Source: G016756615 sp035556195
GTDB taxonomy: Bacteria; Pseudomonadota; Alphaproteobacteria; Rhizobiales; Rhizobiaceae
Length of the DNA stretch: 64,000 nt
Assembly (NCBI GenBank): GCA_035556195.1
Contig: DATMFK010000067.1
Location: 124,001-188,000, forward strand
Direction of reading: 5' to 3'
Shown here: one piece after another, positions 44,827-52,980 of the stretch
How the letters are laid out: each line of letters begins with the position of its first letter
How positions within the stretch are numbered: the stretch's first letter is position 1
Translations under genes and position numbers: made by a program
The notes under the pieces: generated by a model
What the model was told of the DNA's origin: nothing
The model's input: only the letters and a program-made list of their open reading frames with translations
The model's database searches: none

Positions 44827-45240
44827 TCAGCTGGAGGCCGACACAGCTTTTGCGATCCACATTCCGACCAGCATCGCCGGCACGAAGGCGAGCGTGCCAG
44901 CCTGGGCCAGCCCGAGCGCGCTCAAGGCCGGGCCGGGACAGAAGCCGCCGAGCCCCCAACCCACGCCGAAGAGGGCCGGGCCGACGATGACGCGTTTATC
45001 GATCTCGATTTTGGATGGCAGGTGAAACTTGTCGCCGGCGAGGGGCTTGTCGCGCCGCAGCACCAGGCGATAGCCGGCGAAGGTCACGAGCACTGCGCCG
45101 CCCATGACGAAGGCCAGCGATGGATCCCACGTGCCGAAGAGATCCAGGAAATTCTGGACCTTGGCGGGATCGGCCATTCCGGAAACGATGAGGCCGATCC
45201 CGAAGAGAAGGCCAAGCAGCAGGTTGACCAGGAACGACAT
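44827..45240 (-). CDS. YeeE/YedE-type half transporter B (DUF6691-like)
   Basis: A 137-residue membrane protein with about four helices. It starts MSFLVNLLLGLLFGIGLIVSGM and has GVGWGLGGFCPGPALSAL, whose cysteine matches the conserved cysteines of YeeE thiosulfate transporters. Together with the preceding half (45244-45672) it makes one full YeeE/YedE unit. It ends the BigR operon. These proteins are thought to carry sulfur species such as thiosulfate or sulfite. Confidence 0.88.
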   Translation of the reverse strand: MSFLVNLLLGLLFGIGLIVSGMADPAKVQNFLDLFGTWDPSLAFVMGGAVLVTFAGYRLVLRRDKPLAGDKFHLPSKIEIDKRVIVGPALFGVGWGLGGFCPGPALSALGLAQAGTLAFVPAMLVGMWIAKAVSASS

Positions 45241-45243
45241 GGC

Positions 45244-45672
45244 TCAAGCTCCGATGAAGTCGCGAACGAGCAACACGGTGGCGAAACCCGTGGACATGAA
45301 GACGAGGGTTGCGACAAGCGATCGCTTCGAGAGGCGCGAGAGCCCGCAGACGCCGTGCCCACTCGTGCAGCCATTGCCGTAGACGGCGCCGAAACCGACG
45401 AGGAGGCCGGCCACGGCCATTAGAGGGATATTCGAGGAAACGGTCTGCGCAATCTCACGGCCGGTGACCGCCACGACCAGCACCGGCGCGGCCGCCAGGC
45501 CGACGACAAAGCCGAGCCGGGAGGCAAACGCGCCGTCGCGATAGGGCGGGAGGAGCCGCGCGACGATACCGCTGATCCCGGCTATGCGGCCTTCCCAAGC
45601 CATGAGCAGCACGGCCGACAAGCCGATCAGCGCGCCCCCGACAAGGGACGCAAGCGGTGTGAATTGGGTCAA
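45244..45672 (-). CDS. YeeE/YedE-type half transporter A
   Basis: A 142-residue membrane protein. The start is TTG 45672, supported by AGGAA seven bases upstream and by homologue-like sequence from the first residue (TQFTPLASLVGGALIGLSAV). GRIAGISGIVARLL and YGNGCTSGHGVCGLSRLSKR are family signatures; the second contains the conserved cysteines expected to handle sulfur compounds by thiol exchange. Its stop is three bases before the second half. It is co-transcribed with the sulfide-sensing repressor and the persulfide dioxygenase. Confidence 0.9.
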   Translation of the reverse strand: MTQFTPLASLVGGALIGLSAVLLMAWEGRIAGISGIVARLLPPYRDGAFASRLGFVVGLAAAPVLVVAVTGREIAQTVSSNIPLMAVAGLLVGFGAVYGNGCTSGHGVCGLSRLSKRSLVATLVFMSTGFATVLLVRDFIGA

Positions 45673-45698
45673 TTTCAGATTTCCTGTCTCGAATGGCG

Positions 45699-46043
45699 CT
45701 AGCGCCTTGCTGTCGTTTCGTCGCTATCGCCAGGCGCACAGAACATGCGGTACATCACGTCTATGAAGCCGGCGATGCGATCGTCGGCCAGACGATAGAA
45801 GACGGATTTCGATTCCTTGCGGCCCTCGATGAAGCCAGCTTCCCTCAGCTCCGCGAGTTGCTGCGACAGGCCGGGCTGGCGAATGTGAAGCGTGTCCTCC
45901 AGATCGCGGACTGAACGTTCGCCATCGATCAACGCGCAGACGATCATCAACCGTGTCGGGTTCGCCAGCTTCTTCAGGAATTCCGCGGCGTCGACGGCGT
46001 TGTCGAGCATCTCGGAAACCTGGGCGGTCGGGGCAATTCTCAT
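45699..46043 (-). CDS. bigR: ArsR-family persulfide-sensing repressor (BigR/SqrR type)
   Basis: A 114-residue winged-helix repressor. The DNA-binding helix region is LEDTLHIRQPGLSQQLAELR. Only two cysteines are present, Cys36 and Cys102, 66 apart, the same spacing as the sulfide-sensing Cys42/Cys108 pair of BigR. No metal-site CxC motif of ArsR is seen. GGGAG lies six bases before ATG 46043, and the gene begins three bases after the dioxygenase stop. It should repress its own operon through the dyad at 47097-47120 until persulfide links the cysteines. Confidence 0.92.
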   Translation of the reverse strand: MRIAPTAQVSEMLDNAVDAAEFLKKLANPTRLMIVCALIDGERSVRDLEDTLHIRQPGLSQQLAELREAGFIEGRKESKSVFYRLADDRIAGFIDVMYRMFCAPGDSDETTARR

Positions 46044-46046
46044 TGT

Positions 46047-47054
46047 CTACTCCCAGGCGGCTCCGTCCAGCGCGTCCAGCGGAAACTTCAAATAGCGCCT
46101 GCCGTTGCCCTCCGGATCGGGCAGGCGGCCGCCATTGATGTTGACCTGCAACGCGTGCAAAATCAGTTTCGGCATGGGCAGCGTCTTGTCGCGGGCTTCG
46201 CGCAGCGCCACGTACTCCGCCTCGGTCCGGCATTTCGACACATGCGCGTTGGTAGCTCTCTGCTCGGCGACGGTGCTTTCCCAGCGCGCCTCGCGCCCGT
46301 CCGGGCGATAGTCATGGCCGGTAAAGACGCGCGTCTCATCGGGCAGCGCCAGAATGTCCTGGATAGAGTTCCAGAGCCTGCTCGCGCTGCCACCGGGAAA
46401 ATCCGCCCGTGCCGTTCCGCTGTCGGGCATGAACAGCGTGTCGTGAACGAAGGCGGCGTCGCCGATCACATAGGTGATCGAGGCAAGCGTATGGCCGGGA
46501 GAAAACATGATCCTAGCCGGAAGAGATCCCACGGAAAAGCTCTCGCCATCCGCGAACAGCCTGTCCCATTGCGAGCCGTCGGCCGGGAAGTCGGGCCAGT
46601 TGTAGATATTCTTCCACAATTTCTGGACATCGACGACCTTTTCGCCAATCGCGGTCGGCGCGCCTGTCCTGCCCTTGAGATAGTGGGCCGCGGAGAAATG
46701 GTCGGCGTGCGGATGTGTGTCGAGGATCCATTGCACCGTAAGATCGTTCGCCTTGACGAAATCGAGGATCGCGTCGGCGCTTCGCGTTGCGGTGCTGCCG
46801 GACTTTTCGTCGAAGTCGAGCACAGGGTCGATGATCGCGCATTGGCGGGTCGCCGGATCGGTCACGACATACTGGATCGACCCGGAGCGCTTCTCGTAGA
46901 AACCTCTCACCCGCGGTGCTTCGGCGGCGAGCGTCGTATCGCCCGTCTGTTTCGGATCCGCGCGATCAACGCAATCGCCTGCATCGCGCGCGGCTTGGGG
47001 ATCAGCCGGAGACGGCTGAGGCGAGTTCCAGAGCTTGTTTGTGATCTTCTTCAT
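46047..47054 (-). CDS. blh: Beta-lactamase-fold persulfide dioxygenase (Blh/ETHE1-like)
   Basis: A 335-residue protein. ATG 47054 is chosen because GGGAGGG lies eight bases upstream; the open frame extends 50 codons further, but that part covers the promoter. After about 50 poorly conserved residues comes RVRGFYEKRSGSIQYVVTDP, then the metal motif THPHADHFSA, GHTLASI, HDTLFMPDSGTARADFPGG and TGHDYRPDG, all as in ETHE1/Blh persulfide dioxygenases. It oxidises glutathione persulfide to sulfite. It is the first gene of the BigR operon. Cytosolic location is likely, as no signal peptide is seen. Confidence 0.92.
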   Translation of the reverse strand: MKKITNKLWNSPQPSPADPQAARDAGDCVDRADPKQTGDTTLAAEAPRVRGFYEKRSGSIQYVVTDPATRQCAIIDPVLDFDEKSGSTATRSADAILDFVKANDLTVQWILDTHPHADHFSAAHYLKGRTGAPTAIGEKVVDVQKLWKNIYNWPDFPADGSQWDRLFADGESFSVGSLPARIMFSPGHTLASITYVIGDAAFVHDTLFMPDSGTARADFPGGSASRLWNSIQDILALPDETRVFTGHDYRPDGREARWESTVAEQRATNAHVSKCRTEAEYVALREARDKTLPMPKLILHALQVNINGGRLPDPEGNGRRYLKFPLDALDGAAWE

Positions 47055-47087
47055 TCTATCTACCCTCCCTGCATCTGCCTGTAGCGA

Positions 47088-47120
47088 GTGGTAGCATCGA
47101 TTGCGAAAAAATGCAATCGA
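47088..47120 (-). promoter_or_regulatory. Promoter and dyad operator of the BigR operon
   Basis: TCGATTGC (47097-47104) and GCAATCGA (47113-47120) are perfect 8-base inverted repeats with the 8-base AT-rich spacer GAAAAAAT. On the minus strand TTGCAT (47111-47116) and TACCAC (47088-47093) are 17 bases apart, so the dyad covers the -35 box and spacer of the predicted promoter. This is where BigR would be expected to bind. A second symmetric element (GCAATTGC, 47157-47164) lies nearer the divergent gene at 47203. Confidence 0.7.
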
Positions 47121-47202
47121 AATTGTGAAATTGTTCTCCAGCTTGCCGTCGGTTTCGCAATTGCTTACGAAATTGAAGGAACCTCGATAACGGAGCACCT
47201 CC

Positions 47203-48672
47203 ATGCGTTGTCTCTTGCCGGTGGTATTCGGGCTTGCGCTTGTCCCCCCGGCCTTCGGCCAAGCCGTTGATGCCGATGGCGCGGCGCGTCTTTCGCAGGA
47301 TCTGTCGCGCTACATCGGGACCGACGCCATCGCCAACAGGCTGGTGACCGTCGCCCCGGAAGGGGACGCGTACAGGATCAAGCTGGATATCAACGCGCTC
47401 GTCGGCCTGATCCCGCCGGAAGCGAAGGCCAAGGTCGACGTGGCGCCCTTGTCAGTGCTTGCCAAACCCCTTGCGGACGGAAAATGGGATGTGAGCGGCG
47501 ACGGCTTCCCTTCGGGCTCATTCGAGGCGGACGGACCGGAAGGCCGTCACTCCATGCGTTGGGCGATCGCAGAGGGAAAGTTCTCCGGCATTTACGATTC
47601 TGCGCTTGCCGCCTTTCTAGGACTGGAGGGGAGCCAGGCCGGGACGACCATGTCGTCGAAGGATCCTGAGCGGCAGATGCAGGCGAGCGCCGGGCGCGGC
47701 GCGTTCAATCTGACGGGCGCAGCCTCGACCGGAGGGGGCGTCGATGTCACCTTCAACCAGACGGCCGCGGATTTTATGCAGACCGTGCAGATCACCGACG
47801 AGTCCGGCGGGCCAAGTGTCCCCGTGACGGTGACGTCGGACAATCTGCAGATGGACGGCAATGCCCAGGGCTATCGCACGCGGGCATTGCTTGACCTCCT
47901 TGCCTTTGGCGTCGCTCACCCCGACAAGGCGAAGCTTGCCGCGAACCAGGCAGAGTTCAAGGAGACGCTGCTCGCCGCGCTGCCGTTGTGGACCAGGCTG
48001 GACAGCACCTATCGTTTCAACAATCTCAAGGTGGACACGCCGCTCGGCGCCTTCCTCGCACAATCCATGACCGGTGGGTTCGGAATGGATGGGCTCGTGC
48101 AGGACGCCAAGATCACATACAAGCTCGGCATGGGCGGCATGACGATACCCGCAGATGCGGTTCCGGCCTGGACGAGCCCTCTGCTGCCTACCGATATCGA
48201 TCTCAATCTCAGCAGCGTGGGCTTCAACCTCGAAGCCGCGGCGCGCAAGATCATCGATGGTCTCGATCTCAACCGTGACCCGATCCTGCCGGACTCCGTC
48301 GCCAACGCTATCGCGGCGGATTTCAAGACGAACCCTCCGAAGGTCCTCATCTCCCGCAGCACTGCACGGAACGCCGACACGGAACTTGCGGTGGAGGGCG
48401 AGGTGACGTTTCCTGAGGCAAAGCCGGAGGCGAACATCACGGTCGAGATCGCCGGTTTCGACAAGATGGTCGAGAAGCTGCATGAAGCTTCGAAAAGCGA
48501 GCCGAAGGTGGCTCAGTACGTCCCGATGGCCCTGGTAGCCAAGGGATTTGGCAAGGCCTTGCCTGACGGCCGCACGCAATGGGTCGTGGAGGCAAAAGCA
48601 GACGGATCGGTGAGCGTCAACGGCGTGAGGCTGAAGGGTCCCGACTCTGGATCCCAGGGTGATGCACAGTAG
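47203..48672 (+). CDS. Unrecognised exported protein, divergent from the BigR operon
   Basis: A 489-residue protein with a signal peptide (MRCLLPVVFGLALVPPAFGQ, cleavage near FGQA) and no further membrane segment, so it is probably periplasmic. GGAG lies seven bases before ATG 47203. I do not firmly recognise it. Repeating beta-rich stretches (ADGKWDVSGDGFPSGSFEAD, DNLQMDGNAQGYRTRALLD, ADGSVSVNGVRLKG) resemble the YdgA/DUF2125-type proteins common in rhizobia. It has no cysteine in the mature part that I can see. The 149-base promoter gap is shared with the persulfide dioxygenase, so it may be under the same BigR dyad. Confidence 0.7.
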   Translation: MRCLLPVVFGLALVPPAFGQAVDADGAARLSQDLSRYIGTDAIANRLVTVAPEGDAYRIKLDINALVGLIPPEAKAKVDVAPLSVLAKPLADGKWDVSGDGFPSGSFEADGPEGRHSMRWAIAEGKFSGIYDSALAAFLGLEGSQAGTTMSSKDPERQMQASAGRGAFNLTGAASTGGGVDVTFNQTAADFMQTVQITDESGGPSVPVTVTSDNLQMDGNAQGYRTRALLDLLAFGVAHPDKAKLAANQAEFKETLLAALPLWTRLDSTYRFNNLKVDTPLGAFLAQSMTGGFGMDGLVQDAKITYKLGMGGMTIPADAVPAWTSPLLPTDIDLNLSSVGFNLEAAARKIIDGLDLNRDPILPDSVANAIAADFKTNPPKVLISRSTARNADTELAVEGEVTFPEAKPEANITVEIAGFDKMVEKLHEASKSEPKVAQYVPMALVAKGFGKALPDGRTQWVVEAKADGSVSVNGVRLKGPDSGSQGDAQ

Positions 48673-48773
48673 GTTTGTTTCCATCTGTGACCGTTTTTGA
48701 TCGGGCCACGACAATCAAGGGTTGTCATAAAGCGCGCGCGAGCTAGACCCAGGGCAGACTGGGAGGATCGCTC

Positions 48774-49361
48774 GTGGAGCGCGTCACGTTCGCTTCATTG
48801 CGCAAGCGCGCCGTCACCCTCGCCATCACCGGAGCCGGCGCTGCCTTGGCTGGCCTGGTGACGTTGTCCTGGGCCCTTTATCAAGCTGCAAACCCTGCGA
48901 AATTGCCGCAGCTGACCGCAGGTCAGCCGATCGATACGGGCAAGTGGACGGTGGTGCTGCGCCATGCCAGCTTCCACAAGGCGGCACCCGACGGATCAAC
49001 GACGAACAGGCTCGCGGTAGATGTCGAGCTTACCAATCGCTCGGCAACGGCGAGCCTTAACTTCATGAATCTGTTCGCCCTGGAGCAGCCGCCGACCGGG
49101 CTCGGTGATCCTACATTCTATCTCTGGCGCGACAAGGCGATCGCCTCCGACCTGCAGCCCGACATGCCGGAGCGGGTGGTGGTGATCTGGGATTGGCCGG
49201 AAACGGCTCCTCCGCCTGCGGCGGTCCGGATCGACATTGCCAGCCAGATCTACAAGCGACGCGACAATCTTTATGGCGCGCCGGGTTGGTTCGACCGTCC
49301 GCCCGTCGCCTTTGTCGAGCTTCCGGTTTCGACCGGTGAGATTGGAGAGGGCCGGCAATGA
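48774..49361 (+). CDS. Unrecognised single-pass membrane protein, first of three
   Basis: A 195-residue protein starting with GTG 48774, seven bases after GGAGG. One membrane helix lies near the N-terminus (AVTLAITGAGAALAGLVTLSW). The rest faces the periplasm and looks like a beta-sandwich: TGKWTVVLRHASFHKAAPDG, NRLAVDVELTNRSATASLNF. That pattern, a short helix plus a domain mentioning extra charge and 'ligand-like' strands, resembles the DUF4352 immunoglobulin-like fold, but I claim no family. Its stop overlaps the next start (ATGA), and two similar proteins follow. Expression as a unit is very likely. Confidence 0.75.
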   Translation: MERVTFASLRKRAVTLAITGAGAALAGLVTLSWALYQAANPAKLPQLTAGQPIDTGKWTVVLRHASFHKAAPDGSTTNRLAVDVELTNRSATASLNFMNLFALEQPPTGLGDPTFYLWRDKAIASDLQPDMPERVVVIWDWPETAPPPAAVRIDIASQIYKRRDNLYGAPGWFDRPPVAFVELPVSTGEIGEGRQ

Positions 49362-49948
49362 TCCGGACCGGCGCAAGGCTTTTGGGCATCCTGGCGGCCG
49401 TGCTGATCCTCTACGGTCTCCAAAGGACAATGCCTGGCTATGCCGATATCACCAGCCCCATCGCTGTGGCCGGCCGGGTCGGTGAAAAGCTCTCGGCGCG
49501 CAACTTCGCGCTGACCATAGACAGGGTGTCGCTCGCCCGCGAAATCTCGGTCGAAGCCTTCGGGCGTGACCGGACCTACACCACTTCGGGCCTATGGGCG
49601 CTCGTCGAAGGGCGGGCTGAGGCCGGTCGGGAGAGCGTTACGGTCATGGCGGCACAGTGGCTCGCGCCGAACGGCGCGCGTTATGCCATGAGCGGGCGGG
49701 TTTCCAACGCGCCCGGGCAGCTTGAGGCGGCCCGGCTCGAGCCGGGCCTGCCTCCACGCAAAGTGCTTCTTCTGTTCGAATTCCCGGAAGAGGAGGCGAG
49801 CAGTACGACGCTGCACGTGGCGCAAAACCCTTACGTGCCGCTCGACAGCGAGCTTCGCATCGCGATCGGATTCGACCAGCCGCCTTTCGTCGCGAAATCC
49901 GCCCGGATTTCCAGGGACGGGACCGATTGGCGGGTGACGATGCAATGA
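49358..49948 (+). CDS. Unrecognised single-pass membrane protein, second of three
   Basis: A 196-residue protein with one N-terminal helix (TGARLLGILAAVLILYGLQ) and a periplasmic domain: VGEKLSARNFALTIDRVSLA, ALVEGRAEAGRESVTVMAAQ, KVLLLFEFPEEEAS, LDSELRIAIGF. Size, topology and strand order parallel the neighbours on both sides, so the three may be distant paralogues. Both ends overlap their neighbours by four bases (ATGA), implying translational coupling and fixed stoichiometry. No known function. Confidence 0.75.
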   Translation: MIRTGARLLGILAAVLILYGLQRTMPGYADITSPIAVAGRVGEKLSARNFALTIDRVSLAREISVEAFGRDRTYTTSGLWALVEGRAEAGRESVTVMAAQWLAPNGARYAMSGRVSNAPGQLEAARLEPGLPPRKVLLLFEFPEEEASSTTLHVAQNPYVPLDSELRIAIGFDQPPFVAKSARISRDGTDWRVTMQ

Positions 49949-50499
49949 GGGCCTTCGCACAAATGACATCGCGCGAGCGGCGGACAAGATGGTTGTGCAT
50001 TGGCGCGCTTGTCCTGGTGCTTCCGACTGCGGTCCTCGTCCGGTCCTACCAAGGCGCGCTGGAATGGAGGAGGACGCTCGAACTGGAGCCGGTCATCGCA
50101 CCCGACGGCGGCAGGGCGACGTATGCCGGCGCCGAGTGGCGCCTCTCGGGTCTTTACAAGCTTGCGGCGCCCGGCGAACCCGCCGCCACGGTGCTCGCCG
50201 AAATCGAAGCGACGGTCGTCGATCCCGCTGTCTTTGCCGCCGGCGGTCCATGCGAAGTCGCCTTGACGGACAGCGAGGGCCATCGCTGGAAGTCGTTGTT
50301 TCTGACGCCGCGCGCCATTCGGGAGGCGCGGCCACAGGTCTCCGACATGCCGAGTTGCGGCGCCGCTCTCTCGGGGGCGCCAAAACAGGGCGACAGGATC
50401 GTGATCGCCGAGACCTTCACGATCCCTGCAGAGCCCCGGAGCCTGGATGTGGTGATCACGGTCGCCGGCCAGCGCCCGGCCTATCTGCGGCTGGAGTAG
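49945..50499 (+). CDS. Unrecognised single-pass membrane protein, third of three
   Basis: A 184-residue protein (ATG 49945, coupled to the previous stop). One helix (WLCIGALVLVLPTAVLVRSY) is followed by a periplasmic domain: GAEWRLSGLYKLAAPGEPAA, VLAEIEATVVDPAV, RIVIAETFTIPAE, SLDVVITVAGQ. Two cysteines (GGPCEVAL and MPSCGAAL) could form a disulfide. Its last 19 bases overlap the 3' end of the convergent membrane-protein gene. It is like its two upstream neighbours in plan. Confidence 0.75.
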   Translation: MRAFAQMTSRERRTRWLCIGALVLVLPTAVLVRSYQGALEWRRTLELEPVIAPDGGRATYAGAEWRLSGLYKLAAPGEPAATVLAEIEATVVDPAVFAAGGPCEVALTDSEGHRWKSLFLTPRAIREARPQVSDMPSCGAALSGAPKQGDRIVIAETFTIPAEPRSLDVVITVAGQRPAYLRLE

Positions 50500-51725
50500 C
50501 TGCTGCCGCTGCCCAGGGCGTGATCCAATACCGCGGCAAGCAGGCAGATGCGAAGAACGTCAAGGACGATGCCGCCGTCGAGGTCGCTGGGGCTGCCGAT
50601 GAAAAGCGCGATCGGATCGGCGAGGAATTGCCACGTGGCGAGGTCGTGAGCGCCGATCAGCCGTGTCGCGCCGACCCAGGCCCAGGCGCCGAGCCAGGTG
50701 ATCGCCTGATAGGCGATGACGAAGGTGAGCAAGGTCGCAATGCTGGCGCCCAGCGTCAGTCGAACGCATTTCCACACAGGAGTGTAGCGCGAGCGATAAC
50801 CCGCGATGAAATGGCCGATGAAATCGCCGACCCATTTACGCCAGTGCGACGTGGCCGCATGATCGCGCCTGGCGGGCTTGGTGGACACTTCGTACCCGTT
50901 GATGATCGCTGCCATCACCAGCCAGACCAGCGGCAGCAGCGCGAAGAAAAAGAGGTTTTGCGCCTGGAGCCAGAAGCTTGGCTCGATCAACTCGACTGGC
51001 GTGAAGTCGGCGGCGGCCGAAGCGGGGGACACCAGAGCGAACCACGATACCTTGTCGCCCGTCATGAAACGGCCTGAGCCGAAATATTCGATGAGCTGAT
51101 CCTTGAACGTGGTGAGGGCGTAGAGGCCGATGAACACCCAACTGGCGTCGCAGGCGACGACCAGGAAGCGCCAATAAGGCACCTTGGCGCGATCGTTCAT
51201 GCCCTTGGCGAGCCAGCGGATCATCCAGATTCCGGCAATGGAGAAGAAAACCCATCGAGACTGCGCCAGATCAAGGAAACTGGCTCGCTCGCCGAATGGG
51301 GTTCGCGCCAGGGCTTCCCGCGAATATTCGCGGACCGTGTCGCCGAGGAAACCCCAGGCTGCATAATAGACGAAGAAGGGCAGGATCGCCGCCGCCGTCA
51401 CGGCGAGAAGCCGTCCGTCCGCCTTCGGCTCGCTCTCCGGAGGTGCCCCGGGCCCGCCTCCCAGCCCTGTGATACCGGGCAGCGCGGGCCTTAGCACCGA
51501 AAACATCGCGACGATCACGGCGAGCTTGACGAGCACGACAAGGGACAGGATCACCATGCCGGCAAGCGCATTTCGCAAACCGGCAGCCACCGCGGCCTCC
51601 AGCAGGAGATCGTGCGCGATGTAGCCGAACGCGCCGAGAAGCAGCAGTTGCGGCCAGTAACGCTCGGCGAGGCGGGCCGTGAGGCCCAACGGCCGCGAGA
51701 CGTCCCCGATCATCGTCATATCCAT
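50481..51725 (-). CDS. Unrecognised polytopic membrane protein, convergent with the three-gene set
   Basis: A protein of about 414 residues with roughly eight hydrophobic segments, including YWPQLLLLGAFGYIAHDLLL, NALAGMVILSLVVLVKLAVI, LFFFALLPLVWLVMAAIING and LGASIATLLTFVIAYQAITW. ATG 51725 is taken as start; GTG 51752 and ATG 51719 are possible, and no strong ribosome-binding site decides. I recognise no transporter or enzyme motif. Its 3' end overlaps the third single-pass gene by 19 bases. The tight convergent arrangement suggests the four genes travel together. Confidence 0.7.
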   Translation of the reverse strand: MDMTMIGDVSRPLGLTARLAERYWPQLLLLGAFGYIAHDLLLEAAVAAGLRNALAGMVILSLVVLVKLAVIVAMFSVLRPALPGITGLGGGPGAPPESEPKADGRLLAVTAAAILPFFVYYAAWGFLGDTVREYSREALARTPFGERASFLDLAQSRWVFFSIAGIWMIRWLAKGMNDRAKVPYWRFLVVACDASWVFIGLYALTTFKDQLIEYFGSGRFMTGDKVSWFALVSPASAAADFTPVELIEPSFWLQAQNLFFFALLPLVWLVMAAIINGYEVSTKPARRDHAATSHWRKWVGDFIGHFIAGYRSRYTPVWKCVRLTLGASIATLLTFVIAYQAITWLGAWAWVGATRLIGAHDLATWQFLADPIALFIGSPSDLDGGIVLDVLRICLLAAVLDHALGSGSSYSSRR

Positions 51726-51843
51726 TTGATACGCTGGGAGACCGCAAGGCACAACCCTGAATAGGTCGCCCGACGCTCGAACCCCCCGCCGATGGAGTGG
51801 CGCAACAAACGGCTTGACAGGGCGGCGTTTTCGTCGCGTACTG

Positions 51844-51896
51844 GTAAAGCGCTTTACTAAAGCAGTTTACTAAACCAATTTACTAAAGCGCTTTAC
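51844..51896. promoter_or_regulatory. Four-unit tandem array of LacI-type operators, 13-bp period
   Basis: Four palindromic 14-mers follow each other with an exact 13-base step, sharing one base at each joint: 51844-51857 (GTAAAGCGCTTTAC, perfect), 51857-51870 (CTAAAGCAGTTTAC), 51870-51883 (CTAAACCAATTTAC) and 51883-51896 (CTAAAGCGCTTTAC). Outer units are strong, inner ones degenerate. The central CG of the outer units is typical of LacI-family operators. The array ends 11 bases before the LacI-family start at 51908, next to its ribosome-binding site (GGTGGAG), so it should control that gene and its operon. Confidence 0.85.
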
Positions 51897-51907
51897 CGGG
51901 TGGAGCG

Positions 51908-52945
51908 ATGGACCGACGGGAGATACGGGAGAAGGCCACGGGCCTGAAGGATGTCGCCAGCGCGGCCGGCGTTTCCGTGACGACCGTGTCGCGCCTGCTG
52001 AACGGTTCCTTGACCCTGCCCGAGGAAACCCGCAAGCGCATCGAGGACGCGATACGCGATCTCAACTATCGTCCGAATCCCCATGCCCGCCGTCTCAGCC
52101 GCGGCCGCTCGGACACGATCGGCCTCGTCGTGCCCGATATCGCCAATCCGTTCTTTGCCGCCTTCGTCGCGGCGGTCGAGGAAGAGGCCGATGGACGCGG
52201 CCTGGCGCTGTCGCTCTTCGCCACATTGAATCGCGCGGGCCGCGAGGTCGCCTATCTCGAGCTTCTTGAGCGCAAGCATGTCGACGGGCTCATCTTCGTC
52301 ACCAACCATCCCGACGACGGCAAGCTGGCCAAGCTCATCAACCAGGTCGGCAAGGTGGTCGTGGTCGATGAGGACGTGCCGGACGCCGATGCGCCGAAGC
52401 TGTTCTGCGACAATGTCGAGGGAGGCTATCTCGCCGGCCGCCACCTGGCGGAGAACGGTCATCGCGACGTGCTGTTCGTCGGGACGCCCGAGGAGATGTT
52501 GAGCGGCAGTCGGCGCTTTGAAGGCCTGCGCCGAGCCCTGGCAGGCTATTGGGGCGGGGATGCAGCCGTGACAAGCTATCGCGGCGCCTATACGATCGAA
52601 TTCGGCCGGGAGGCGGCGCAGCGTTTCCTCGCCGAGGGCATGCCCGCGACCGCGATCTTTGCCTCGTCCGACGAGATCACCATCGGAATGATCGAGGTCT
52701 TCCGGGCCAGCGGCGTTTCCATTCCCGGCGATGTCTCGATCATAGGCTTCGACGACGTGGCGCCGTTCCACCTTTTCGCGCCGCCGATTACCGCCATCCG
52801 CCAGCCCGTGCGTGCCATAGGAAAGCGTTCGCTGGGGCTGCTGGTGGAAACGAACTGGCAGGAACTGGCGTCTCCGGCGCCTGAGGAATTGATGCCGGTC
52901 GAGATCGTCGTGCGGGAATCCGTTGCCCCGCCCGCGAGAAGATAA
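51908..52945 (+). CDS. LacI-family transcriptional regulator, first gene of a sugar-type catabolic operon
   Basis: A 345-residue regulator. The helix-turn-helix is LKDVASAAGVSVTTVSRLLN (about residues 13-32) and the hinge is IEDAIRDLNYRPNPHARRLS. The effector domain is DTIGLVVPDIANPFFAAFVA to SIIGFDDVAPFHLF and ITAIRQPV. It lies directly behind a four-unit operator array, so autoregulation is likely. It is followed by a FrcBAC-type importer whose ligand, or a product of it, is the probable inducer. Confidence 0.92.
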   Translation: MDRREIREKATGLKDVASAAGVSVTTVSRLLNGSLTLPEETRKRIEDAIRDLNYRPNPHARRLSRGRSDTIGLVVPDIANPFFAAFVAAVEEEADGRGLALSLFATLNRAGREVAYLELLERKHVDGLIFVTNHPDDGKLAKLINQVGKVVVVDEDVPDADAPKLFCDNVEGGYLAGRHLAENGHRDVLFVGTPEEMLSGSRRFEGLRRALAGYWGGDAAVTSYRGAYTIEFGREAAQRFLAEGMPATAIFASSDEITIGMIEVFRASGVSIPGDVSIIGFDDVAPFHLFAPPITAIRQPVRAIGKRSLGLLVETNWQELASPAPEELMPVEIVVRESVAPPARR

Positions 52946-52980
52946 TGCGCAATGGAACAACCTTTCAGAGGACTATCGAC

